Shown one piece after another: positions 51,623 through 60,742 of a stretch of 64,000 nucleotides of DNA (positions are counted from its first letter, which is position 1; each line of letters starts with the position of its first letter). A program made the translations under genes and the position numbers. The notes under the pieces were generated by a model, which did no database searches, was not told the origin of the DNA, and saw only the letters and a program-made list of their open reading frames with translations. The DNA is from Mycolicibacterium parafortuitum (GTDB lineage: Bacteria > Actinomycetota > Actinomycetes > Mycobacteriales > Mycobacteriaceae): positions 4,340,001-4,404,000 of the forward strand of contig NZ_AP022598.1 of assembly GCF_010725485.1 (NCBI RefSeq), given 5' to 3'.

Positions 51623-53380
51623 GTGACAGAGGTCGTTGAGACATCCATCCCGGCGCTATTGCGTGAGCGGGCCAGCCTGCAACCCGACGACACGGCGTAC
51701 ACGTTCGTCGACTACGAGCGGGATCCGGCGGGCGTCGCCGAGAGCCTGACCTGGCCGCAGTTGTACCGCCGGGTGTCGAACGTGGCACGCGAACTGCGTT
51801 CGTGTGCCGCACCCGGCGACCGGGCGGTGATCTCCGCGCCCCAGAGTCTGGACTACATCGTCGGCTTCCTCGGTGCCTTGGAGGCCGGGCTGATCGCGGT
51901 CCCGCTGTCGGTGCCGCAGGGCGGGGTCGCCGATGAGCGCGTCGATTCGGTGTTGCGTGACGCGGCGCCCGCGGCGATCCTGACCACCTCGTCGGTCGTC
52001 GGCGACGTGGCCGCACACGTCACCGCGGCGCCGGGGGAGTCGGGCCCGGCGGTGCTGGAAGTCGATCGCCTCGACCTCGACGCGCCCGGTGCCGGGTCGT
52101 TCGGCGGATTCGACGACGACGAGGACTTCCAGAGCACCGCGTATCTGCAGTACACGTCGGGTTCCACCCGCAGCCCGGCCGGGGTGATGATCTCGTACAA
52201 GAATCTGCTGACCAACGTCCAGCAGATCACCACCGACTACGCCGTCGACCACGGCGGTGTCGCGCCACCGGACATGACGGTGGTGTCCTGGCTGCCCTTC
52301 TACCACGATCTGGGTCTGATCATGGGGATCTGCACCCCGGTCTACGGTGGCTATCGCACCGTGCTGACCAGCCCGATCGCGTTCCTGGAGCGTCCGGCGC
52401 GCTGGATGCAGCTGCTGGCGAGCAACCCTGCGGCGTTCTCCTCGGCGCCCAACTTCGCCTTCGAACTGGCGGCGCGCAAGACCGCGGACGCCGACATGGA
52501 CGGGCTCGATCTGGGCGACGTGTTCATCATCCAGAGCGGGGCCGAGCGGGTGAACCCGACGACCATCAAGCGGTTCACCGACCGGTTCGCCGCGTTCAAT
52601 CTCGACGAGCGGGTGATCCAGCCTTCCTACGGACTGGCCGAGGCCACGCTGTACGTCGCGACCGTGCGACCCGGCCTGCCCCCGAACGTCGTGAACTTCG
52701 AGCCCGAGGAGCTCACCGAAGGTGTGGCGAAGCGGTCGCCGAACGGCGGCGGGACGCCGTTGGTCGGCTATGACACCCCGCTGTCGCCGCTGTCGCCGAC
52801 GGTGCGCATCGTCGACCCGGACACCAGGACCGTGGTGGCCGACGGTAAGACCGGCGAGGTCTGGGTGCACGGTGACAACGTCGGTGTGGGCTACTGGCAC
52901 AAGCCCGAGGACAGCGAGCGAGTCTTCCGGGCATCCCTGGCGGCGCCGTCACCGGGCACCCCGGAGGGGCCGTGGCTGCGGACCGGCGACCTGGGATTCA
53001 TCTCCGAAGGCCAACTTTTCATCGTGGGCCGGATCAAGGATCTGTTGATCGTCTACGGGCGCAATCACGCACCCGATGACATCGAGGCGACGATCTCCGA
53101 GATCACCAAGGGCCGGTGCGCGGCGATCGCGGTTCCGCGCGACGGCGTCGAGGAACTGGTCGCGATCGTCGAGTTCAAGAAGCGCGGCGATTCCGACGAG
53201 CAGTTCGCCGTCGCCATCCGCGAGATCACCTCGGCGATCTCACATGCGCACGGTCTGGCGGTCGGGGACCTGGTGCTGGTCGCGCCGGGTTCCATTCCGG
53301 TCACCACGAGCGGCAAGATCCGCAGGCAGTCGTGCGGACAGCTGTACCGACAGAACGGATTCACCCGGCTGGACGGCTGA
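51623..53380 (+). CDS. Fatty-acyl-AMP ligase (FadD/FAAL)
   Basis: 585 residues from the GTG at 51623; the upstream in-frame ATG at 51518 adds unconserved residues through the promoter. [14 protein letters not shown] (near residue 173), [25 protein letters not shown] and [15 protein letters not shown] are signature motifs of mycobacterial FAALs, which activate long fatty acids as acyl-adenylates and hand them to PKS or NRPS carrier domains rather than to CoA. Divergent from the PKS, it probably supplies its starter, or loads the NRPS directly. No ribosome site, so the mRNA may be leaderless. Confidence 0.92.
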   Translation: MTEVVETSIPALLRERASLQPDDTAYTFVDYERDPAGVAESLTWPQLYRRVSNVARELRSCAAPGDRAVISAPQSLDYIVGFLGALEAGLIAVPLSVPQGGVADERVDSVLRDAAPAAILTTSSVVGDVAAHVTAAPGESGPAVLEVDRLDLDAPGAGSFGGFDDDEDFQSTAYLQYTSGSTRSPAGVMISYKNLLTNVQQITTDYAVDHGGVAPPDMTVVSWLPFYHDLGLIMGICTPVYGGYRTVLTSPIAFLERPARWMQLLASNPAAFSSAPNFAFELAARKTADADMDGLDLGDVFIIQSGAERVNPTTIKRFTDRFAAFNLDERVIQPSYGLAEATLYVATVRPGLPPNVVNFEPEELTEGVAKRSPNGGGTPLVGYDTPLSPLSPTVRIVDPDTRTVVADGKTGEVWVHGDNVGVGYWHKPEDSERVFRASLAAPSPGTPEGPWLRTGDLGFISEGQLFIVGRIKDLLIVYGRNHAPDDIEATISEITKGRCAAIAVPRDGVEELVAIVEFKKRGDSDEQFAVAIREITSAISHAHGLAVGDLVLVAPGSIPVTTSGKIRRQSCGQLYRQNGFTRLDG

Positions 53381-53397
53381 GCGCCGGCCGGCGGCGG

Positions 53398-53823
53398 TCA
53401 GCAGTCGGCCTGGATGCGGAACTTCGCGGCCACCTCGGCACTGGGCTTGTCGTCGAAGGCCCCGTCCGCGGTCCCGGTGATGGTGAAGGAGCCGTCGGCG
53501 CCGGTGACCTCGGCGTTGCCGACGTTGTCGGCCCAGTAGGAACCGGTGAAGCCGCCGAACCCGCGGAATTCGACGGCTTTGGCCGTCACGCCGCCGCCGG
53601 TGGCCAGTATCGCGGTGAATCCGTGCTCTTTCTCCGGCGTTTCGATGTACCACGACCACCCCGACTGGCGGCAACGCACCGCATGGGCCCCGCCGGTGTC
53701 GTTGCCGTCGATCGACACGGTTGCGGTGGTGCCGCCGAGGGCGGGCTCCGGGGTCGAGCAACCGGCAGCGCCGAGGACGACGGCGCTGCCGGCGGCGGCC
53801 GCCATGAGATGTCGGGTCTTCAT
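53398..53823 (-). CDS. LpqH-family (19 kDa antigen-like) lipoprotein
   Basis: 141 residues. A basic start, a hydrophobic stretch and the lipobox LGAAGCS with Cys near 22 mark a lipoprotein. The mature part follows the mycobacterial 19 kDa antigen pattern: TVSIDGNDT, a paired Cys (VRC near the middle and a C-terminal QADC), and SFTITGTADG. It is probably a surface lipoprotein. Convergent with the FAAL (17-base gap), it marks the end of the biosynthetic island. Confidence 0.85.
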   Translation of the reverse strand: MKTRHLMAAAAGSAVVLGAAGCSTPEPALGGTTATVSIDGNDTGGAHAVRCRQSGWSWYIETPEKEHGFTAILATGGGVTAKAVEFRGFGGFTGSYWADNVGNAEVTGADGSFTITGTADGAFDDKPSAEVAAKFRIQADC

Positions 53824-53834
53824 GGCGCCCGACT

Positions 53835-54473
53835 TTAAACGCTATGGCGCTCCTGTCCGGCCGGAATGCCGGTGTATTCCGGATTGGGTGGCACCGACAG
53901 CGCGATCCCGATGCGATTGGTCGCGCCGATGAAGGCCGCGATCGAGATAGCTTGGAGGATCTCGTGGTCGTCCAGGCCGAGTGTGCGTAGGTGCTCGAAG
54001 TCGTTGTCCCGCAGCGCCTGCGGGTCGTTGTTGACGGCGACTGCGAGGTCGGCCAGCGCACGCTCGCGTTCGGTCAGCTCGGCGACCTGGTGGTGGTCGA
54101 TCGCGACCCGCTGGCCGAACGACCAGTCGCCGGCGACCTTGCCGAGCTTGTTGGCGTGGTTGGTGTGGCAGTAGGCGCAGCGGTTCTCACCGGAGACGAC
54201 GGTGGCGATCACCTCGCGTTCGCGGGCGCTGAGCCCGCCGCGGCCGTCTGTGCCCAGCAGCGGCAGCAGGTAGGCGTTGAGTCGTTCCAGGTCGGATTCG
54301 TTGAGCGACAGGGCGCGGAACCAGTTGGAGGTCAGCCCCTCCTCGCGCAGTTGGCGGTTGAAGAACCCGCGGACCCCGGGGGAGCTCAGCTCGTCGAGGT
54401 CGGGGACGGCCAGGCGGGAGATCCGGACCGGGGTCAGTGGCGGGGCGGGGCGGATGTCTGCTGTTGCGGTCAT
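53835..54473 (-). CDS. Carboxymuconolactone decarboxylase/AhpD-like protein
   Basis: 212 residues from the ATG at 54473. CAYCHTNHANK near residue 117 provides the CxxC-x3-H redox motif of AhpD-like alkylhydroperoxidases, and IGATNRIGIAL matches the uncharacterised peroxidase-related family. Likely reduces peroxides with cysteine chemistry. Lies 11 bases before the lipoprotein gene and 71 bases after an XRE regulator gene, on the same strand. Confidence 0.8.
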   Translation of the reverse strand: MTATADIRPAPPLTPVRISRLAVPDLDELSSPGVRGFFNRQLREEGLTSNWFRALSLNESDLERLNAYLLPLLGTDGRGGLSAREREVIATVVSGENRCAYCHTNHANKLGKVAGDWSFGQRVAIDHHQVAELTERERALADLAVAVNNDPQALRDNDFEHLRTLGLDDHEILQAISIAAFIGATNRIGIALSVPPNPEYTGIPAGQERHSV

Positions 54474-54544
54474 GGGCACACGGTCGCGCACCGTCGCGCG
54501 CCGGCCAAGAGTTCTGCACGTCGCGATGCGAATTACTCGCGGCG

Positions 54545-55336
54545 TCACCGGAGGGCGGCGGCGGTGGCATCGTCGGCGGGCAGAAACGCCTCGATGCTGA
54601 GCTCGGCCGCGGTCAGGTCGAGAGCGGTTCCGAATGTCGTGACCATGCTGAGGAAGCGCAACGTCCGTCCGTCGGTGGTGTCGAGTACCAACGGCACCGC
54701 GATCCCACCCAGATCCTGCGAGGGTTCGAATCCGCCGGGATAGGACTCCAGCTCGGCGAGCAGTTCGCTCACCTCGGCGCGGTGGTCGGTGGCGACCTCA
54801 CGGCGCAACCGCGCGATCAGGTGTGTCCGCCATTGCGTGAGGTTCGCGATCCGCGGCGCCAACCCGTCCGGATGCAGTGCGATCCGCAGCGCGTTGGGGC
54901 GCTGAAGCAGGTGCGGTGCGACCCCGTCGAGGAGCACCCCCGCACCGTCGTTGACCTGCCGGATCCACCAGCCGCGGTCGACGACCACGCACGGGAACGG
55001 ATCGTAGGCGTCCAGCACCCGCTGCACACCCGCCCGCACCGCGGCCATGTCGGGCGCATCCAGCGGACGCTCGGCGTAGGCCGGCGCCAACCCCGCCGCG
55101 ATCAGCATCCGATTCTGTTCCCGCTGCGGTATGTCGAGGGCGTCGGCGAGCCGTAACACCATGGCGCGACTCGGTTTTGACCTTCCGGTCTCGACGAAAC
55201 TGACGTGTCGCGCCGAGACGTCGGCCAACAGCGCGAGGTCCAGCTGGCTGAGCCGCCGTCGCTGCCGCCAACTGCGCAGCAGGCCACCGAAATCCACGGC
55301 TGTCGTCTCCTGGACCGGGTGCTCGACCGATGTCAC
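54545..55336 (-). CDS. XRE-family regulator with MmyB-like ligand domain
   Basis: 263 residues from the GTG at 55336; an ATG at 55372 is possible but falls inside a palindrome. LLRSWRQRRRLSQLDLALL and SARHVSFVETGRSKPSRAM form the helix-turn-helix (about residues 15-65); the rest (VVVDRGWWIRQVNDGA, LTQWRTHLIARLRRE) is the MmyB-like domain. Such regulators usually control a neighbouring divergent gene and themselves. It may govern the AhpD-like gene downstream or the small membrane protein opposite. Confidence 0.82.
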   Translation of the reverse strand: MTSVEHPVQETTAVDFGGLLRSWRQRRRLSQLDLALLADVSARHVSFVETGRSKPSRAMVLRLADALDIPQREQNRMLIAAGLAPAYAERPLDAPDMAAVRAGVQRVLDAYDPFPCVVVDRGWWIRQVNDGAGVLLDGVAPHLLQRPNALRIALHPDGLAPRIANLTQWRTHLIARLRREVATDHRAEVSELLAELESYPGGFEPSQDLGGIAVPLVLDTTDGRTLRFLSMVTTFGTALDLTAAELSIEAFLPADDATAAALR

Positions 55337-55370
55337 CAGCCCAGTGTGGCCAAACTTCCTCCGCCAGGCC

Positions 55371-55387
55371 ATTACCCGAGAGGTAAT
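55371..55387. promoter_or_regulatory. Palindrome upstream of the XRE regulator
   Basis: ATTACC-CGAGA-GGTAAT, a perfect 6-bp inverted repeat in an AT-rich spot between two divergent genes. A likely autoregulatory operator or part of the promoter. Confidence 0.4.
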
Positions 55388-55454
55388 TGCCGCGGCTACC
55401 CGCGGCGCGGACGCTGAGAAGCGGGGGGCCTGGGGCATCGAGGAAGGAGTCCGG

Positions 55455-55781
55455 ATGGCACCGAAATCCGCAAGGCTCTCGGGCGGGACGTCTGGGCCCG
55501 AGGCGACCCCGAAGTGGTTGCGGCTCGTGCTGATCTGCGATCGGGCCGGGTCGTCGTGGTACGTCGGTACCGGGTTCTTTTTCGCGCCGGTGCTGATGCT
55601 GGTGTCGCCCTGGCCTGCCCTGACCGCCGTGCTGTGGGTGGTCATCGCGCTGGCCGGACTGTGGCTCGGGCTGCTCGGAGTCGCGATGGCCACGGGCCTG
55701 GCGATCGTGCTGCGCAGCGGCGCCGAGATCCCCGAGGACTATTGGCGCAGCGTCATCGACTATCCGCGACTCACGGGCTGA
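55455..55781 (+). CDS. Small membrane protein
   Basis: 108 residues from the ATG at 55455, preceded by AGGAAGGAG. Two hydrophobic stretches (about residues 38-56 and 57-86) cover most of the protein. No known motif. Divergent from the XRE regulator and possibly under its control. Confidence 0.65.
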   Translation: MAPKSARLSGGTSGPEATPKWLRLVLICDRAGSSWYVGTGFFFAPVLMLVSPWPALTAVLWVVIALAGLWLGLLGVAMATGLAIVLRSGAEIPEDYWRSVIDYPRLTG

Positions 55782-55815
55782 GCAGCCGACGTAGCAGCGC
55801 CGAGGACGTGACCGG

Positions 55816-57069
55816 TCAGTGCGTGACCGGGCAGCCCTGTCCGGTGTAGTCGACCTGCCAGTGCTTGATGCCGTTGAGCCAGCCGGAGCGCAGCCGGTCG
55901 GGTGTGCCGATCGCGCTGAGGTCGGGGATGTGGTCGGCGATCGCGTTGAACATCAGGTCGATCGTCATCCGCGCCAGGTTCGCCCCGATGCAGTAGTGCG
56001 CCCCGGTGCCGCCGAAGCCGACGTGCGGATTCGGGTCGCGCAGGATGTCGAAGCGGTTCGGGTCGTCGAAAACGTCCTCGTCGAAGTTCGCCGACCGGTA
56101 CGACATCACCACCCGCTGGCCCTTCTTGATCTGCACCCCGGACAGTTCGTAATCGGTCAGCGCCGTGCGCTGGAAGGACGTCACCGGGGTCGCCCACCGC
56201 ACGATCTCGTCGACCGCGGTGACCGGCCGCTGCGCCTTGTAGAGCTCCCACTGGTCCGGGTGCTCGGTGAACGCGATCATGCCGTGGGTGATCGAGTTGC
56301 GGGTGGTCTCGTTCCCGGCCACCGCGAGCAGCACCATGAAGAAGCCGAATTCGTCGTCGGAGAGCTTGTGTCCGTCGACGTCGGCTTCGATGAGTTTGGT
56401 GACGATGTCCTCACCGGGGTTCTCCGCCCGCTCGGCGGCCAGCTGCATCGCGTACATGATGAGTTCGGTTGCCGCGTTGCGATTGTCATGGTGCGCGTAT
56501 TCGGGATCGTCGTCGCTGACCATCTGGTTCGACCAGTCGAAGAGCTTTCTGCGGTCCTCGATCGGCACACCGAGCAGCCCGGCGATCGCCTGCAGCGGGA
56601 GTTCGCACGACACCTGCTCGACGAAGTCTCCCGCTCCCTCGGCGGCGGCGGCCTTGGCGATCGCCTGCGCGCGGGCATCGAGGTCGTCGCGCAATCGCTC
56701 GACCGCGCGGGGGGTGAAGCCACGGGAGATGATCTTGCGCAGGTGGGTGTGCCGGGGGGCGTCCATGTTCAGCAGGACGAGGCTCCCGGTCTCGATCTGC
56801 TCGCCGGTCGAGCCTTCCGGGTAGCGGGGGAGTGCGGTCTTGACCTCGCTGGAGAACACGTCGCTGCGTTTGGAGATCTCCTTGACGTCGTGGTGGCGGG
56901 TGACCAGCCAGAAGCCCCCGTCGCCGAATCCCCCGACGCCGCCGGGTTGTTCGTTCCACCAGATCGGCGCACTGCGCCGCAGCTCGGCGAGTTCCTCCAC
57001 GGGGAGTCGCTCGCGGTTGAGGTCTGGGTCGGTGAAGTCGAAACCGGGGGGCAGAGTAGGAGTCGCCAT
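55816..57069 (-). CDS. cyp125: Cytochrome P450, CYP125 (steroid C26/C27 monooxygenase)
   Basis: 417 residues. It matches CYP125 closely from LPPGFDFTDP to the end, including FVEQVSCELPLQAIAGLLG, AGNETTRNSIT (I-helix) and FGGTGAHYCIGANLARM with the haem-ligand Cys. CYP125 oxidises the terminal carbon of the cholesterol side chain, the first step of side-chain breakdown. In M. tuberculosis it sits in the KstR-regulated cholesterol cluster; here its neighbours differ, and no clear KstR site was found directly before it. Confidence 0.92.
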   Translation of the reverse strand: MATPTLPPGFDFTDPDLNRERLPVEELAELRRSAPIWWNEQPGGVGGFGDGGFWLVTRHHDVKEISKRSDVFSSEVKTALPRYPEGSTGEQIETGSLVLLNMDAPRHTHLRKIISRGFTPRAVERLRDDLDARAQAIAKAAAAEGAGDFVEQVSCELPLQAIAGLLGVPIEDRRKLFDWSNQMVSDDDPEYAHHDNRNAATELIMYAMQLAAERAENPGEDIVTKLIEADVDGHKLSDDEFGFFMVLLAVAGNETTRNSITHGMIAFTEHPDQWELYKAQRPVTAVDEIVRWATPVTSFQRTALTDYELSGVQIKKGQRVVMSYRSANFDEDVFDDPNRFDILRDPNPHVGFGGTGAHYCIGANLARMTIDLMFNAIADHIPDLSAIGTPDRLRSGWLNGIKHWQVDYTGQGCPVTH

Positions 57070-57226
57070 ACGTTTCGCTCCTCATGGTCACGTGGCCGTA
57101 CAGCATTGCTACCACCGCGACGTGCCCGGCGAGCGAGGTTCGGGGAACGTCGACGCGTCGTTGTAACGAAAGCCGGGCGGGATCTGATGCATCCTGTGAC
57201 AAGAGATCGGTCCGGGAGGGTGCATC

Positions 57227-57697
57227 GTGAAGTTCGGGTTCCGCGCAAGCACTGTGTCGATGGTCCGCGCAGGTGTCGCGCCGGTGATCGGGGCCGCCGC
57301 GTTCGCAGCGCTGATCGCCGCCGCGCCTTCGGCGCTGGCCGATCCGGCGGTGCCGCCGGCGCCGCAACCCGTGCCGGGGCCGTCGGTGGCGCCCGCCCCC
57401 GCGGCTCCCGCGGCCGGGATCGATCTCGCGGCTCCCGCCGCCGAAGGCGTCCCGCACCTGGCCAGCCCGGACAACCTCCCGCCCGGCACCACCGGCGCTC
57501 CTGCCGCAACGCCGGGCAAACTCGGTTACCTGCGCGAGCTGTGGCATGCGATGCGTACCCAGGAGGTCAGCGGCGGCGACGCGCTGCTGCTGTTCACGCA
57601 GCGGCCTCTCAGTTCGGGCCCGCAGCAGCTCAGAACTCCTGTGCCGGCCGCCGAGGCGGCCACGGTGCCGGCCCCTGTGCCGGCCACCGCCCCCTAG
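57227..57697 (+). CDS. Secreted Pro/Ala-rich protein
   Basis: 156 residues from a GTG. A signal peptide of about 38 residues ends at SALADP. The mature part is rich in Pro and Ala, with a short polar segment (GKLGYLRELWHAMRTQEVSG) before a Pro-rich tail. No enzyme motif. Divergent from cyp125, and overlapping the stop of the molybdopterin enzyme by four bases. Confidence 0.7.
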   Translation: MKFGFRASTVSMVRAGVAPVIGAAAFAALIAAAPSALADPAVPPAPQPVPGPSVAPAPAAPAAGIDLAAPAAEGVPHLASPDNLPPGTTGAPAATPGKLGYLRELWHAMRTQEVSGGDALLLFTQRPLSSGPQQLRTPVPAAEAATVPAPVPATAP

Positions 57698-59937
57698 GGC
57701 TGCGCCTCAGCCATTTTTTCGATGCGAGCCGGCACGTGCTTGTGCCACGGCGTCCCGGCGTACGCGTCGCGCCACGTAGTCGCCGTCAGCGAGTTCGGCG
57801 CCACCCCTGGGCGCTGCGCAGAGCCGTCGGGGCCGACGAAGTCCAGCCCGTAGCCGTTCGGCAATGACATGTGCCCATGCAGCATCGCGGCACTGACCTC
57901 GACCGTCGCCTCGGCGGTGCCCGCGGCGGTGGTGATCCGCACGCGGTCCCCGTCGGCGAGTTCGAGTTCCCCGGCGTCCTCGACGCTGATGCGCAGGGCC
58001 CCGCCGGTGTCGCGTTTGCGCCATCCGGGATCGCGGATGATGTCGTTGGCGGTGAACGCGCGTCGCTCACCCGCCGACAACACCATCGGGAACTCGGCGT
58101 CGGTGAGTCGGGTCGGTGCACCCGTGAGTCCGCGCAGTTCGGTGAGCAGCTCGGGAATCTCGATCGCGATCTTGTGGTCCGGGCGGCCGATCAGCGCGAA
58201 ATCGTCGTCGTACTCGTGCACGGTGAACGTCACCCCGGAACGACCCTCCAGGATCGCGGTGAACAACGCGTTGCCGTCGGCATGCCCGGCGCGGCGCACG
58301 GCGTCTGGATATGCCATCGCGGTCTTCTGCGCGAGCCCCCACAGCGCCGCGGCGCCCGACAACCCGTGGGGGAGCGCGGTCCCGAGCGTTTCGTACAGCA
58401 CGAACGGCAGCACCTTGTTCAGATTGGGATTGGCGGTGACCGCGGCCACGAACGCGTCGGTGAACGCGGGAAGTCCCTGGCCCGCCGCGGAGCGCAACGG
58501 CGCGAGCTCGGACTCGTCGACAACGCCGAGCGCACGGGTCAGCCTCGCCCAGATCTCGGGTTCGGGCAGAGTGCCGGGCAACGGTTCCATCAGCGGGTGG
58601 CGCAGGTGAAAGGTGTTGTGCGGGAACTCGAGATTGAAGAACGTCGCCTCGGCCTTCTCGAACTGACTCGCCGCGGGAAGCACGTAGTCCGCCAGTCGGG
58701 CGGTCTCGGTCATCGCGACGTCGATGACCACCAGCAGCTCCAGCGAGGTCAGTGCCCTGGCGACGGCGCTGGAGTCCGCGATGGAGTGCGCGGGGTTGCT
58801 GCTCTCGACGACCATCGCGCGGAACCGGTCGGGATGGTCGGTGAGGATCTCCTCGACGACGACGTTGGCCGGCATCAGTCCGCCGATGATCGGGGCGCCC
58901 GTCACCGGGGTGCGACCGACACCGCCGCTGCGGAACAGCGGCGCGAACGACGAATGCAGGTGTTGTCCGCCGCGTTTGGCGAAATTGCCGGTCAGGATCC
59001 ACAGCATCTTGTTCAGGTACGAACACAGCGTGCTGTTCGGGGACTGCTGCACACCCAGATCCTCGAACACCGCCACACTCTGGGCTGCCGCGATTCGGCG
59101 GACCGCGGTGCGCAACTGGAACTCGTCGACGCCGCAGTGGCGCGCGTACTCACCGACGGAAACCTCGGCCAGCGCTGCGCGCACGGCGTCGACCCCCGTC
59201 ACGTGTTCGACGAGAAAGGTTTCGTCGCAGAGGTTTTCCTGCACGAGTACGGCGGCCATCGCCGCCAAGCACCACGCGTCCGTTCCTGGCCGCACCCGCA
59301 GGTGGAAATCGGCCATCTTCGCGGTGTCGGTGACGACGGGGTCGATCACGATCATCGACCGCTGCGGATCCTTGGCGATCTCGTTGAGCACGACCCGCGC
59401 GCGCGGGATGCTCTGCGACATCCACGGGTTCTTCCCGACGAATACCGACACCTCGGCGTGCGCGAACTCACCGCGGGTGTGTCCGCCGTAGAACTGCGCG
59501 TCGACCCAGTGCTCGCCGGTCTTCTCCTGGGCCAATGCGTTCGACCGGTGACGGGAACCGAGGGCTTTGAGGAAGGCTCCGCTGTAGGCGCCGCCGAGAT
59601 GATTGCCCTGGCCGCCCCCACCGTAGTAGAGGATCTTGTCCCCGCCGTACGCGGCCGCGATCCCCTGGAACCCCGCGGCGATCTCGGTGACGGCGGTCTC
59701 CCAGTCGATCGGCTCGTACGTTCCGTCGGGACGGCGGCGCATCGGGGAGGTCAGCCGGTTGCGGTTGTTCTGGTAGTGGTCGAGCTGCAGGGCCTTGTTG
59801 CACGTGTAGCCCTGGGATGCGGGATGAGATTTGTCGCCGCGGATGCGTGCGAGTCTGCGGTCCTCGACCTGGACGACGATGCCGCAGTTGCATTCACACA
59901 GGATGCAGGCGCTGGGCTGCCATTCCGGCTCGGTCAC
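57694..59937 (-). CDS. Molybdopterin oxidoreductase (bis-MGD family)
   Basis: 747 residues from the GTG at 59937, which overlaps the TetR stop codon; a frame extending to 60366 is the shadow of the TetR gene. The N-terminus CILCECNCGIVVQ with a later Cys (YTCNKALQ) binds a 4Fe-4S cluster; GGGGQGNHLGGAY and LPAASQFEKAEATF belong to the molybdopterin domain, and LPNGYGLDFVG to the C-terminal dinucleotide-binding domain. Formate-dehydrogenase or nitrate-reductase-like enzyme; substrate unknown. Coupled to the TetR gene. Confidence 0.87.
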   Translation of the reverse strand: MTEPEWQPSACILCECNCGIVVQVEDRRLARIRGDKSHPASQGYTCNKALQLDHYQNNRNRLTSPMRRRPDGTYEPIDWETAVTEIAAGFQGIAAAYGGDKILYYGGGGQGNHLGGAYSGAFLKALGSRHRSNALAQEKTGEHWVDAQFYGGHTRGEFAHAEVSVFVGKNPWMSQSIPRARVVLNEIAKDPQRSMIVIDPVVTDTAKMADFHLRVRPGTDAWCLAAMAAVLVQENLCDETFLVEHVTGVDAVRAALAEVSVGEYARHCGVDEFQLRTAVRRIAAAQSVAVFEDLGVQQSPNSTLCSYLNKMLWILTGNFAKRGGQHLHSSFAPLFRSGGVGRTPVTGAPIIGGLMPANVVVEEILTDHPDRFRAMVVESSNPAHSIADSSAVARALTSLELLVVIDVAMTETARLADYVLPAASQFEKAEATFFNLEFPHNTFHLRHPLMEPLPGTLPEPEIWARLTRALGVVDESELAPLRSAAGQGLPAFTDAFVAAVTANPNLNKVLPFVLYETLGTALPHGLSGAAALWGLAQKTAMAYPDAVRRAGHADGNALFTAILEGRSGVTFTVHEYDDDFALIGRPDHKIAIEIPELLTELRGLTGAPTRLTDAEFPMVLSAGERRAFTANDIIRDPGWRKRDTGGALRISVEDAGELELADGDRVRITTAAGTAEATVEVSAAMLHGHMSLPNGYGLDFVGPDGSAQRPGVAPNSLTATTWRDAYAGTPWHKHVPARIEKMAEAQP

Positions 59938-60521
59938 CTCGATGTTCCCCCGCGGGTCTGGGCCTGGATCAACGAGCGAAGCTGGGCCTGCACTTGATCC
60001 AGCGGTGTCACGTCGCGGCAGGCACGGGCGACGACGATCGCGCCTTCGAACGAGGACAACACGAGTGTCGCCAGCGCGGCCGCATCCGGCTCGGCGACCC
60101 CGTCGCCGGCCAGCCGCCGCGCGATGATCTGCCGCCAGCGTTCGAACGCGGCCGCGGCGCGCTCGATCAACGGCGTCGTCTGCTCGGGCTTGTCCGGGTC
60201 CCCGGCCTCGACCGCGACCGCCACCACGGGGCAGCCCGCCCGGAACTCGGTGCGCCGCAACTCGTTCCGGTAGAAGTCGAAGAGCTCGTCGAGGACCTCG
60301 ACGGCGGACGTCGCGCCCTCGAGCCGCTCGGCCATGAACTGGGCCGCATAGTCGACGGCCTCGCACAACAGCTGTGTGCGCCCGCCGGGAAAGTAGTGAT
60401 ACGCCGATCCGCGAGGGGCTCCGCTGTGGGCGAGCACATCGGCGATGGCCGTCGGGTGTGCGCCGCGCTCGCGGATGAGCAGGGCCGCGGACACCACCAT
60501 CCGCTCACGGGGACTCACCAC
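59934..60521 (-). CDS. TetR regulator, LmrA/YxaF type
   Basis: 195 residues from the GTG at 60521, with GAAGGGA upstream (GTG at 60518 also possible). The DNA-binding helices are SAALLIRERGAHPTAIADVL and APRGSAYHYFPGGR, followed by an LmrA/YxaF-like C-terminal domain with GCPVVAVAVEAGD. Its stop overlaps the molybdopterin-enzyme start, so it likely regulates this operon through the dyad just upstream. Confidence 0.87.
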   Translation of the reverse strand: MVSPRERMVVSAALLIRERGAHPTAIADVLAHSGAPRGSAYHYFPGGRTQLLCEAVDYAAQFMAERLEGATSAVEVLDELFDFYRNELRRTEFRAGCPVVAVAVEAGDPDKPEQTTPLIERAAAAFERWRQIIARRLAGDGVAEPDAAALATLVLSSFEGAIVVARACRDVTPLDQVQAQLRSLIQAQTRGGTSR

Positions 60522-60545
60522 CGACGTATCCCTTCGTCGCGCGCC

Positions 60546-60565
60546 TATGTATGGAACTCTACATA
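60546..60565. promoter_or_regulatory. Probable TetR operator
   Basis: TATGTA-N8-TACATA, a 6-bp dyad in an AT-rich spot 25 bases before the TetR start. Typical place for an autoregulatory operator. Confidence 0.5.
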
Positions 60566-60685
60566 ACGCGTGGGTCATCGTGGCCCTTTTGCACTTCGTC
60601 CGTGCGAACCCCGGCGCGAATTCCCATTGGGCGTCGCGTCGCCGAGCGGCGGTCGCGACGGCGGACCAGTCGTGCGGTTGACGAT

Positions 60686-60728
60686 GTCGGCGTGGAGATC
60701 TCCGCTGGGCGGTGATCTCCACGCCGAC
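60686..60728. terminator. Intrinsic terminator hairpin after the nitronate monooxygenase gene
   Basis: GTCGGCGTGGAGATC (60686-60700) and GATCTCCACGCCGAC (60714-60728) form a perfect 15-bp stem with a 13-base loop, 14 bases beyond the leftward gene's stop. There is no T tract, as is usual for mycobacteria. Confidence 0.7.
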
Positions 60729-60742
60729 TTCAGGCCGACGGC

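Noticed and set aside
57871..59997. 708-codon forward frame opposite the molybdopterin enzyme
   Set aside because: Antisense shadow; low-complexity Arg, Gly and Asp-rich translation with no motifs.
59938..60366. N-terminal extension of the molybdopterin enzyme
   Set aside because: It overlaps the TetR gene in another frame; the Fe-S motif begins a few residues after the GTG at 59937.
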